Source of the DNA: Actinomycetota bacterium
Lineage (GTDB): Bacteria > Actinomycetota > Geothermincolia > Fen-727 > Anoxymicrobiaceae
Assembly (NCBI GenBank): GCA_018894655.1
Contig: JAHIPE010000161.1
Coordinates: forward strand, 1-12,513
Reading direction: 5' to 3'
DNA: 12,513 nucleotides
Under the pieces are notes generated by a model. That model saw nothing but the letters and a program-made list of their open reading frames with translations. It did no database searches and was not told where the DNA came from. The number at the start of each line of letters is the position of its first letter. The stretch's first letter is position 1. This document shows, one piece after another, positions 6,810 to 12,218 of the stretch. The position numbers and the translations under genes were made by a program.

Positions 6810-6969
6810 TGCCCCGTTCCATAAATACGGTATCGTATCGAGAGCGCCGAGGCGCCGCTCATGCAAGGCGCGCGACCGAGCTGTACTCCGTGAGTACCGC
6901 GAGGGAGCGGAACGCGGCAGGTGCGGATGCATCGACGTTCGAATGCAAGCGTATTTATGGAACGGGGTA
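6810..6969. mobile_element. MITE-like element with terminal inverted repeats and 5-bp duplication
   Basis: The ends are 20-bp terminal inverted repeats with one mismatch: TGCCCCGTTCCATAAATACG (6810-6829) against the complement of 6950-6969, which begins TACCCC. The direct repeat CTAAG flanks it exactly (6805-6809 and 6970-6974), as expected of a target-site duplication. The 120-bp interior carries no plausible gene but several hairpins: around 6842-6860, a perfect GTACTC-CGT-GAGTAC at 6883-6897, and TGCATCGA/TTCGAATGCA at 6928-6947. This fits a non-autonomous transposon derivative mobilised in trans. It lies between the RACo-like gene and the TIM-barrel gene and would be transcribed as a highly folded RNA by read-through. 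The transposase family is not identifiable from the ends. Confidence 0.72.
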
Positions 6970-7024
6970 CTAAGCCTGGCCATAACGCCTTGTAGCAGTC
7001 GTTTACCAGCCAGTTGCGGTTGCG

Positions 7025-8668
7025 TCAGACCCCTTTAGGGGTACGGTTGTCGGGGAAAGACAGGCTTTCGATGAACGCCTTCTCGAACAGGGGGTCCCCG
7101 GATAGCTCGGCTACCTCGACCTCCCTGGATATCTTAAGTGCCCGAGACCACTGCCGCTCGGAGGCTAGCATCATCTCGGCCCCTAAGAGCGCAGCGTTGC
7201 CGGCGAACTCGATGCGGCGCTCGAGGGCGTGGGGAAGCAAGCCGACCGCAACCGCGCTGGACGGCTTGAGGAAGCTGCCGAACACGCCGGCAAGGTATAC
7301 ACGGCTCACCTGCCCGTAATCCGAGCCCATCGACGAGCAAAGGATATCGACCCCCGCCCGTATCGCCCCCTTGGCGAGCTGCACCTGGCGAATATCTTCC
7401 TGGCCCAGGGAAAGCCCGGTCCCCGGCGCGAGGTGGAACTCCCGTTGCCCGGCGTCCCCGGTAATGCGCCCAGGGGCGATTCGCTGTGCCTCTCCAGGTG
7501 GGAGCAGCCTACCCGATGGCAACAGCAACCCGGCGTCCAGGAGGGCTGCTACGCAATCCAGAAGCCCCGAGCCGCAGATGCCGGAGGGCCTGCCGCCACC
7601 CAGCACACGGGGGGTGAGCCTGCCGTCGCGGCTGAACGCCTCTATCGCCCCGGGGGCCGCCCTCATCCCCGAGGAGATCATCGCCCCCTCGAAGGCGGGC
7701 CCCGCCGCGGTGGAGCACGCTATCAACCGCTCCCGGTTGCCCAGCGCTATCTCCCCGTTGGTGCCAAGGTCCACCACCATGCGGGTTTCGAGAGAGTCGC
7801 TTATTCCCAGCGCCAGCATGCAGGCAACGATGTCCGCCCCCAGGAAACCGGAGAGCACCCGGGGCACCAGCAGCCGGGCGGAGGGGGCGGCTTCCAGGCC
7901 TACATCGGAAGGGTCGACGTCGACCGGCCCCCTGACGGGGGTCTCGAACGGTGAGGTCCCCAGCGGGGAGGGGTCTTCCCCCAGGGCAAGGTGGACCATC
8001 GTGGTGTTGCCGACCATCACCAGCCTGACCAGGTCGCCGGGCAGGCGCCCGGCCGATCCCGTCACCTCTTCCAGGAGCCCGTTGATGGAGGAGATTACAC
8101 CCCGGTGCATCCGGTCGCGCGCGCCGGGGTCGCGCGAGCACCTCTCGATGCGGCTCATGACGTCGGCGCCGAATCGCGCCTGTGGGTTCTCCGAGGAGGC
8201 GATCCCCAGCCTTGACCCGTCCGTGAGGTCGAGAACCGAGGCACAGAGCGTGGTGGTGCCGACGTCGATGGCGGCCCCCAGTGGCCTGCCTGAGGGGCCT
8301 GTCTCGAGGACACCGGGGAGGTCGACCGCCATCGCGCCCTCCCCCCCGAGGCCGGACTTGGCGCCGGCCCACGCCGGCGCCGCCAGTGGCTCCACCTCCA
8401 CGGGGCCGAGTACCACCGCCTGGCAGGCCAGCCGGAAGCCTTCTCCAAGCTCGCCGGCGCCGATAACCTCGAGCTCGGCGCCGGTGGGGCGCGCGAGGTT
8501 GCCCCCGGCGCGAACCCTGCACTTCCCGCAGTTGCCACCGCCCCCACAGGGAGCGTCAATCCAGACGCCACAGAGTACCGCCGCGTCCATTACCGTTGCC
8601 CCGGCGCGCACCACCGCGGACCTCCCCGGCGGGTCGAACCGGACCTCGAAGGAGCCGTCGGGTTTCAA
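7025..8668 (-). CDS. RACo-type corrinoid-protein reductive activator (ferredoxin + ASKHA ATPase, DUF4445)
   Basis: This protein probably re-reduces inactive Co(II) corrinoid proteins to Co(I) at the expense of ATP, as RACo and RamA-like activators do for methyltransferase systems and acetyl-CoA synthesis. The N-terminal 2Fe-2S ferredoxin domain has Cys41-x5-Cys47-x2-Cys50 in 'APCGGGGNCGKC' and a fourth cysteine at 82 (FRLACQ). After a linker, the ASKHA ATPase region shows GAAIDVGTTTLCASVLDL (phosphate 1), 'RLVMVGNTTMVHLALG', 'RMVVDLGTNGEIAL' (phosphate 2), 'GICGSGLLDCVAALL', 'VQLAKGAIRAGVDIL' and 'VYLAGVFGSFL' (adenosine). At 547 aa it is a little shorter than typical (about 600-650). The start is TTG at 8668 with AGGA 7 nt upstream; an in-frame stop at 8707-8705 rules out a much longer form. 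No methyltransferase or corrinoid-protein gene is in the window, so the partner is unknown. Confidence 0.9.
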   Translation of the reverse strand: MKPDGSFEVRFDPPGRSAVVRAGATVMDAAVLCGVWIDAPCGGGGNCGKCRVRAGGNLARPTGAELEVIGAGELGEGFRLACQAVVLGPVEVEPLAAPAWAGAKSGLGGEGAMAVDLPGVLETGPSGRPLGAAIDVGTTTLCASVLDLTDGSRLGIASSENPQARFGADVMSRIERCSRDPGARDRMHRGVISSINGLLEEVTGSAGRLPGDLVRLVMVGNTTMVHLALGEDPSPLGTSPFETPVRGPVDVDPSDVGLEAAPSARLLVPRVLSGFLGADIVACMLALGISDSLETRMVVDLGTNGEIALGNRERLIACSTAAGPAFEGAMISSGMRAAPGAIEAFSRDGRLTPRVLGGGRPSGICGSGLLDCVAALLDAGLLLPSGRLLPPGEAQRIAPGRITGDAGQREFHLAPGTGLSLGQEDIRQVQLAKGAIRAGVDILCSSMGSDYGQVSRVYLAGVFGSFLKPSSAVAVGLLPHALERRIEFAGNAALLGAEMMLASERQWSRALKISREVEVAELSGDPLFEKAFIESLSFPDNRTPKGV

Positions 8669-8669
8669 C

Positions 8670-8693
8670 TCAATATCCTGTTCGCTCGCGCAT
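8670..8693 (-). other. Possible 7-codon leader ORF upstream of the RACo-like gene
   Basis: An ATG at 8693 is preceded by AGGAG with 8-nt spacing and opens a seven-residue frame (MRERTGY). Its TGA ends one base before the TTG start of the RACo-like gene. This geometry would allow termination-reinitiation coupling. A frame this short arises easily by chance, so it is a suggestion only. Confidence 0.2.
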
Positions 8694-8723
8694 GGGGATG
8701 TCTCCTAGGTGCCGGCGCAACGG

Positions 8724-8813
8724 TCAATGACGGGGGTGCTCCTTGACCGCCTTCAGCGCCTTGGAGGCCGCCACGATGGTGTCCGCCTCGAACTGCGCCT
8801 CGAGATTATCCAT
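8724..8813 (-). CDS. Small hypothetical ORF (29 aa), possibly a gene remnant
   Basis: ATG at 8813 opens a 29-residue frame reading MDNLEAQFEADTIVAASKAL followed by KAVKEHPRH, ending in TGA at 8726-8724. The composition is protein-like: charged and helix-forming, with alternation consistent with an amphipathic helix. An in-frame stop lies five codons upstream, and no Shine-Dalgarno is visible. It lies downstream of the minus-strand promoter at 8864-8891 and would be in the RACo leader. It could be a real small protein, the tail of a lost neighbour such as a methyltransferase-related gene, or chance. The function is unknown. Confidence 0.28.
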   Translation of the reverse strand: MDNLEAQFEADTIVAASKALKAVKEHPRH

Positions 8814-8863
8814 TCGGCCAACGTTTTAGCGAACTGTTGCAACCCCTATTTTCCAACAACAGT

Positions 8864-8891
8864 ATCATATCCCGGAGCGTTACCCAGCCAA
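8864..8891 (-). promoter_or_regulatory. Candidate promoter for RACo-like gene
   Basis: On the minus strand TTGGCT (8891-8886) and TATGAT (8869-8864) are separated by 16 bp, a fair sigma-70-type pair. Its -35 box directly abuts the -35 box of the rpsF promoter on the other strand. The RACo start lies about 195 bp downstream, which leaves room for a leader holding the 29-codon ORF. Confidence 0.4.
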
Positions 8892-8920
8892 TTGCAGTGG
8901 TCGGGGGGCGGTGCTATAAT
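8892..8920 (+). promoter_or_regulatory. Promoter of the rpsF-ssb-rpsR-rplI-dnaB operon
   Basis: TTGCAG (8892-8897), a 17-bp spacer and a perfect TATAAT (8915-8920) preceded by TGC (8912-8914) make a near-ideal sigma-70-type promoter with an extended -10. Transcription would begin near 8927, giving a leader of about 60 nt before the S6 start. This is the strongest promoter visible in the window, as expected for a ribosomal-protein operon. Confidence 0.8.
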
Positions 8921-8985
8921 TGCGGTTGCTTTTGGCTTATCTATCACGGATGATATCCTGGTTGACACCGAAAACGGAGGGTGAT

Positions 8986-9279
8986 TTGCGGAAGTATGAG
9001 ATGCTGTTCATAGCAAGGTCGGAGCTGGATGAGGACCGGTTGCAGGCGTTGATTGACGATGTTTCGTCGTTGATAGCGCGTGAGGGAGGGACCGTAACAG
9101 GTGTGGATATCTGGGGGATGAGGCGCCTGGAGTACCCTATCGACCACGAGGAAAGTGGTCATTACGCTGTGGTAAGCTTTGATTCGGACAAGGATATCGT
9201 GAGGGAGCTGGAGCGGGTTCTGGGTGTCAGGGACGATATTCTCCGCTTGAAGACCCTGGTGGTCAAAAAAAAGGAGTAG
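8986..9279 (+). CDS. rpsF: 30S ribosomal protein S6
   Basis: S6 binds S18 and the central domain of 16S rRNA during 30S assembly. The 97-residue product starts (M)RKYEMLFIARSELDEDRLQ and shows 'GGTVTGVDIWGMRRLEYPID', 'GHYAVVSFDSDKDIVRELER' and 'VRDDILRLKTLVVKK', the normal beta-alpha-beta ferredoxin-like arrangement. The TTG at 8986 is the start because GGAGGG lies 4 nt upstream and the protein then begins exactly like other S6 proteins; an upstream ATG at 8920 would overlap the promoter -10 box and add a 22-residue segment foreign to the family. It is the first gene of the operon and is followed by ssb after 3 nt. Confidence 0.96.
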   Translation: MRKYEMLFIARSELDEDRLQALIDDVSSLIAREGGTVTGVDIWGMRRLEYPIDHEESGHYAVVSFDSDKDIVRELERVLGVRDDILRLKTLVVKKKE

Positions 9280-9282
9280 GCC

Positions 9283-9714
9283 ATGGCAAGTCTTAATAGA
9301 GTGGTCCTGGTGGGCAACCTGACCAGGGACCCCGAACTCAAGTTCACCCCGGCGGGGAAGCCGGTGACCAGTTTCGGGATTGCGGTCAACCGAATACCAT
9401 ACTCTAACGACCAGGGCGAGCGGGTCGAGGGAGTCGATTTCTTCAACGTAGTGGTCTTCGGGCGGCAGGCGGAGACCGTTCACCAGTACCTCACCAAAGG
9501 CAGCGGTGCGGCAATCGACGGCAAGCTCCGTTACCGGGCATGGGAGACCGAGGACGGGCAGAAGCGCTCGGCGGTGGATGTCCAGGCCCAGAACGTCCAG
9601 TTCCTGTCCCGAGGAGCGGACGGTCCTGTCGGAACGCCCCCCTCCGGGCCTGCCGAGGGCATGCCTGATATAGATATACCGCCGATCGAAGGGGGAGAAG
9701 GGTACCCCTGGTAA
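9283..9714 (+). CDS. ssb: Single-stranded DNA-binding protein
   Basis: SSB coats single-stranded DNA during replication, recombination and repair. The 143-residue protein opens with the OB-fold signature 'SLNRVVLVGNLTRDPELKFTPAGKPVTSFGIAVNR', then 'VDFFNVVVFGRQAETVHQYLTKG' and 'LRYRAWETEDGQKRSAVDVQAQNVQFL' (OB fold about 1-108). A short glycine- and proline-rich linker follows. The C-terminal tip, which normally ends in acidic residues plus DIPF, is here IDIPPIEGGEGYPW, ending Pro-Trp rather than Pro-Phe, with a DIPP earlier. The ATG has AAGGAG at good spacing. Its location between rpsF and rpsR is standard and marks it as the replicative SSB. Confidence 0.97.
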   Translation: MASLNRVVLVGNLTRDPELKFTPAGKPVTSFGIAVNRIPYSNDQGERVEGVDFFNVVVFGRQAETVHQYLTKGSGAAIDGKLRYRAWETEDGQKRSAVDVQAQNVQFLSRGADGPVGTPPSGPAEGMPDIDIPPIEGGEGYPW

Positions 9715-9737
9715 CGTTGAAAAGGAGTGTTTGAGCC

Positions 9738-9998
9738 ATACCGAGATCAAGGGACAAGGACAAGAAAAAGGCTCCGGCCTATCCCAGGAAGCAGAAGCGA
9801 AGGTACTGTTACTTCTGCAAGGAGAAGATAGACTGGATCGATTACAAGGACGTGGGTACGCTGCGCCGCTTTCTCTCTGAACGCGGCAAGATACGGCCGC
9901 GAAGGGTGACCGGCACCTGCACACAGCACCAGGCTGAGCTGGCCAAGGCCATCAAGAACGCCCGCGAGGTTGCACTCATTCCATACCCCCACAAGTAA
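9738..9998 (+). CDS. rpsR: 30S ribosomal protein S18 with apparent ATA start codon
   Basis: S18 pairs with S6 on the platform of the 30S subunit. The frame 9738-9998 encodes 86 residues ending in TAA, with 'RRYCYFCKEKIDWIDYKDVGTLRRFLSERGKI', 'RPRRVTGTC' and 'HQAELAKAIKNAREVALIPY'. Cys24-x2-Cys27 plus Cys61-x2-His64 form the zinc-binding version of S18. An in-frame TGA at 9732-9734 leaves only GCC and then ATA (9738) before the conserved basic N-terminus (PRSRDKDKKK); there is no in-frame ATG, GTG or TTG until deep in the protein. AAAGGAG (9721-9727) lies 10 nt upstream. So translation probably starts at ATA, decoded as Met. A sequencing change from ATG is the alternative. The position between ssb and rplI is classical. 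Confidence 0.93.
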   Translation: MPRSRDKDKKKAPAYPRKQKRRYCYFCKEKIDWIDYKDVGTLRRFLSERGKIRPRRVTGTCTQHQAELAKAIKNAREVALIPYPHK

Positions 9999-10037
9999 GC
10001 TCGAGCAAATCCGGTTATCTGGGGACGGTGATAACGT

Positions 10038-10760
10038 TTGAAGGTGCTGCTGAGACAGAACATAGACCGGCTGGGCCGCATGGGCGAAGTGGTCGATGTC
10101 GCGGGCGGCTACGCCCGTAACTACCTGATACCTCGTGGCTTCGCTATAGGGGTCACCCGGGGGCGCGTGAAGGAGACCCTGGAGCAGAAGAGGGTGCTCG
10201 TGGTCAAGGCCGCCCGGGAAAGGGATGGCATGGAGGCGGTCGCGGAGAGGATCCGTTCACAGCCCATCAAGGTGGAAGTGCGGTGCAGCACCACCGGGAA
10301 GCTTTTCGGCTCGGTGACCAACCGGCAACTGGCCCAGGCGATCGAGGAGTTGACCGGCGACGAGATCGACAGGTATAAGATCGTCATGGACGAAAGGATA
10401 CGGGCGGTAGGCACCTACCAGGCGGCGATAAAGCTACACCCGGATGTCACTGTCGATATCGAGTTCGAGGTCCAGGGCGAGGGGTTCGTGCCGGAGGAGC
10501 CGCCGGTCGAGGCCGAAGAGGGGGAGGCCGGTACGCCCGAGCATGCCCAACCTCCCCCGGGCGGGTGGAGAGCCCGCCCGGGAGCCGCGCCTGAGAGACG
10601 CGGCTCAACTGAAACGGGGGAGCCTGAGGGCGGGCGGAGAGCCCGCCCGGGAGCCGCGCCTGAGAGACGCGGCTCAACTGAAACGGGGGAGCTCCCGGGC
10701 GGCTTCTCTGACAGCCCGGACCCGGGCGCTGATAGCGAATCCAACTCGCGGCAGGAGTAA
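10038..10760 (+). CDS. rplI: 50S ribosomal protein L9 with repeat-derived C-terminal extension
   Basis: L9 binds 23S rRNA domain V at the base of the L1 stalk and helps maintain reading frame. Residues 1-147 form a complete L9: 'MKVLLRQNIDRLGRMGEVVDVAGGYARNYLIPRGFA' (N-terminal rRNA-binding domain), a charged connecting helix, and a C-terminal domain with 'GKLFGSVTNRQLAQAIEE' and 'AIKLHPDVTVDIEFEV'. The protein then continues to 240 residues, about 90 beyond the usual 148-150. The extension starts acidic (EEPPVEAEEGEAGTPEHA), passes through two nearly identical 23-residue units (core RARPGAAPERRGSTETGE) and ends in a Ser/Asp-rich tail. The units are encoded by palindromic DNA repeats. The start is TTG at 10038, chosen because MKVLL is the family start; the Shine-Dalgarno is weak. 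The tail is probably disordered. Confidence 0.95.
   Translation: MKVLLRQNIDRLGRMGEVVDVAGGYARNYLIPRGFAIGVTRGRVKETLEQKRVLVVKAARERDGMEAVAERIRSQPIKVEVRCSTTGKLFGSVTNRQLAQAIEELTGDEIDRYKIVMDERIRAVGTYQAAIKLHPDVTVDIEFEVQGEGFVPEEPPVEAEEGEAGTPEHAQPPPGGWRARPGAAPERRGSTETGEPEGGRRARPGAAPERRGSTETGELPGGFSDSPDPGADSESNSRQE
10556..10606. repeat. Double-hairpin palindromic repeat inside rplI, copy 1
   Basis: Two hairpins stand in tandem. The first has a 10-bp stem, CCCGGGCGGG (10556-10565) with CCCGCCCGGG (10573-10582), and a 7-nt loop containing GGAGAG. The second has an 8-bp stem, GAGCCGCG with CGCGGCTC (10582-10606), and the loop CCTGAGAGA. The direct-repeat unit runs from 10559 to 10627 (69 bp, 23 codons). 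Its first 65 bases match copy 2 at 64 positions. Confidence 0.9.
10628..10696. repeat. Double-hairpin palindromic repeat inside rplI, copy 2
   Basis: This second 69-bp unit follows head to tail after copy 1. Its hairpins are GGGCGGGC (10628-10635) with GCCCGCCC (10641-10648), and GAGCCGCG with CGCGGCTC at 10651-10675, with the same CCTGAGAGA loop. The only difference over the first 65 bases is C for T at 10635. A third unit seems to begin (GGGCGG at 10697) but breaks off. The period is a multiple of three, so the L9 frame stays open. Confidence 0.9.
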
Positions 10761-10765
10761 GGAAG

Positions 10766-12127
10766 GTGGCAGGCGAGCCTCCAACCAGGCAGGACCGTGT
10801 GCCTCCGCACAACCTGGAGGCGGAGGAGTCGGTACTTGGCTCCATGATCCTCTCCCACCGGGCGGCGGCCGAGGCCCAGGAGTTGCTGGTCGCCGACGAC
10901 TTCTACACCGATGCCCACCGAAAGATCTACGGGACGCTTGTCGAGTTGTACGCCGGCGGCTCGACCACTGACCCCGTGGTCCTGGCGGAGGAACTGAAGA
11001 AACGCGGAACACTGGAGTCGGTCGGCGACAGGGCGTATATCTACTCCCTGGTCGATTACACGCCCAACCCCCATAACGTCAAGCACTACGCCCGCATCGT
11101 CAGGGACATGGCGTTCAAGCGGAGCCTGATCGAAGTCGGCTACGAGGTCACCAGCCTGGGGTACAGCACCGCCAACGGTGTAGAGGAGGCCTTCGACAAG
11201 TCGGAGTCGGCCATCTTCGGGGTGGGGAAGAGAATGAGGCGCGAGCGGCTCACCCACATCAACGAGCCGCTGAAGGAGAGCTTCCAGAGGATGGAGAAAG
11301 CGCGAAAACAGGGATCAGCGATTACCGGGGTCGAGACAGGGTTCGAGAGGCTGGACAAGCTGACGTCCGGGCTTCAGCCGTCGAACCTCATCGTAGTGGG
11401 CGGCCGAACGGCGATGGGAAAGACGAGCTTCGCGTTGAACATCGCCCACCACGCCAGCGTCCGCCGGGGTCTGGGCGTCCTTATATTCAGCATGGAGATG
11501 TCCAAGGTCGATATATCCGAGAGGTTGCTGTGCACCCAGGCCAAGGTTAGCTCCACCGACTACCGAATAGGGAAGATAAGCGACGAACGTTTCGTGGACA
11601 TAGTCGACGCCACCGGGGTGCTTAGCAACGCCCCCATCTTCATCGACGATACGGGTGACCTGACGATGACGCAGATGCGCTCCAAGTCCAGGCAGCTGAT
11701 GTCCAAGGAGGACATCGGGCTGATAATCCTCGACTACATACAGCTCATGCATATCCCCGGTTTCCGCGAGGGGAGGGTCCAGGAGGTGTCCAGGATTGCC
11801 AGGGACCTCAAGGTCATGGCCATGGAACTGGAGATCCCGGTTATCGCCGCATCCCAGCTCCGGCGGTCCTCGCAGAGCGTGGGGAAGAAGGAGCCGAACC
11901 TGGAGGACCTCCGGGAGTCAGGGGCCATCGAACAGAACGCGGACCTGGTGGTACTCATCTACCGCCGGGAGGTCGATGAGCCGAGGAACCTTGATTGTAG
12001 GGGAGTAGCCGAGATCAACCTGGCGAAGCACAGGAACGGGGAGGGCGGGAAGTTCAAGCTTGCCTGGATAGGGGAACACACGCAGTTTGCCAACCTGTCC
12101 GCTGAAGAGGAGGCGTTTCCCAGTTAG
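10766..12127 (+). CDS. dnaB: Replicative DNA helicase DnaB
   Basis: DnaB is the hexameric 5'-3' helicase that unwinds the replication fork. The 453-residue protein is full length, with an N-terminal primase-interaction domain ('PPHNLEAEESVLGSMILS' at 13-30, 'YSLVDYTPNPHNVKHYA') and a linker ('SAITGVETGFERLDKLTSGLQPSNLIVVGGRTAMGKTSFALNIA'). The Walker A site is GGRTAMGKT at 212-220, with T-A-M where many homologues have P-G-M or P-S-M. Then come 'IFSMEMS', the Walker B-like 'IGLIILDYIQLM', 'IPVIAASQLRR', 'PNLEDLRESGAIEQNADLVVLIYR' and the C-terminal 'INLAKHRNGEGGKFKLAW' (arginine-finger region). No intein is present. The start is GTG at 10766, 5 nt after the rplI stop, with AGGAG overlapping the rplI end. 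It is the last gene of the rpsF operon, as in many Gram-positive bacteria. Confidence 0.97.
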   Translation: MAGEPPTRQDRVPPHNLEAEESVLGSMILSHRAAAEAQELLVADDFYTDAHRKIYGTLVELYAGGSTTDPVVLAEELKKRGTLESVGDRAYIYSLVDYTPNPHNVKHYARIVRDMAFKRSLIEVGYEVTSLGYSTANGVEEAFDKSESAIFGVGKRMRRERLTHINEPLKESFQRMEKARKQGSAITGVETGFERLDKLTSGLQPSNLIVVGGRTAMGKTSFALNIAHHASVRRGLGVLIFSMEMSKVDISERLLCTQAKVSSTDYRIGKISDERFVDIVDATGVLSNAPIFIDDTGDLTMTQMRSKSRQLMSKEDIGLIILDYIQLMHIPGFREGRVQEVSRIARDLKVMAMELEIPVIAASQLRRSSQSVGKKEPNLEDLRESGAIEQNADLVVLIYRREVDEPRNLDCRGVAEINLAKHRNGEGGKFKLAWIGEHTQFANLSAEEEAFPS

Positions 12128-12144
12128 TGCCGCCCCGGCGGCAC
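12127..12144 (+). other. Strong GC hairpin just after dnaB
   Basis: GTGCCGCC (12127-12134) and GGCGGCAC (12137-12144) form a perfect 8-bp inverted repeat with a 2-nt centre, beginning at the last base of the dnaB stop codon. No T-run follows, so it is not a canonical intrinsic terminator. It may protect the 3' end of the dnaB message or weaken read-through into the activase gene. Confidence 0.5.
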
Positions 12145-12218
12145 CGCGCGAACCCCGCAAGGAAGCCCGGCGGCGGCAGTTCCAGGTGAGCGGCCGCCCA
12201 CGAGACGAGAGGATTGCA

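Larger units (their letters stand above)
8669..8985. other. Divergent intergenic region between RACo-like gene and rpsF
   Basis: This 317-bp stretch separates the two divergent transcription units. It holds the back-to-back promoters at 8864-8920, a possible 29-codon ORF (8811-8813 start, minus strand) and a 7-codon leader ORF. The palindrome GTTGCAAC lies at 8836-8843. No tRNA, riboswitch or terminator was recognised. Confidence 0.7.

Noticed and set aside
6768..6983. 71-codon minus-strand frame across the MITE
   Set aside because: It spans the inverted repeats and runs into the 5' end of the TIM-barrel gene in another frame; there is no ribosome site and the composition is not protein-like.
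7029..7042. Terminator hairpin ACCCC-TTTA-GGGGT at the end of the RACo-like gene
   Set aside because: The stem is only 5 bp, lies within the last codons and is not followed by a U-run.
7371..8708. Long plus-strand open frame (445 codons) opposite the RACo-like gene
   Set aside because: It is the mirror of a well-supported ASKHA/ferredoxin gene in GC-rich DNA; its translation is Ser/Pro/Arg-rich without any domain.
8920..8985. Upstream ATG start for S6 at 8920
   Set aside because: It begins at the last base of the -10 box, upstream of the expected transcription start, and adds residues absent from S6 proteins; TTG at 8986 has a strong GGAGGG.
8944..9924. Minus-strand open frame of 326 codons opposite rpsF, ssb and rpsR
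   Set aside because: The plus strand encodes three recognised genes here; the reverse frame has no domain and no ribosome site.
10556..10696. CRISPR-like array in rplI
   Set aside because: There are only two adjacent units with no unique spacers, and they are in frame within L9; the structure is a tandem palindromic repeat.
10415..11257. Minus-strand open frame of 280 codons across the rplI repeats and dnaB
   Set aside because: It is open because GC-rich palindromes are open in several frames; the rplI and dnaB frames are clearly the coding ones.
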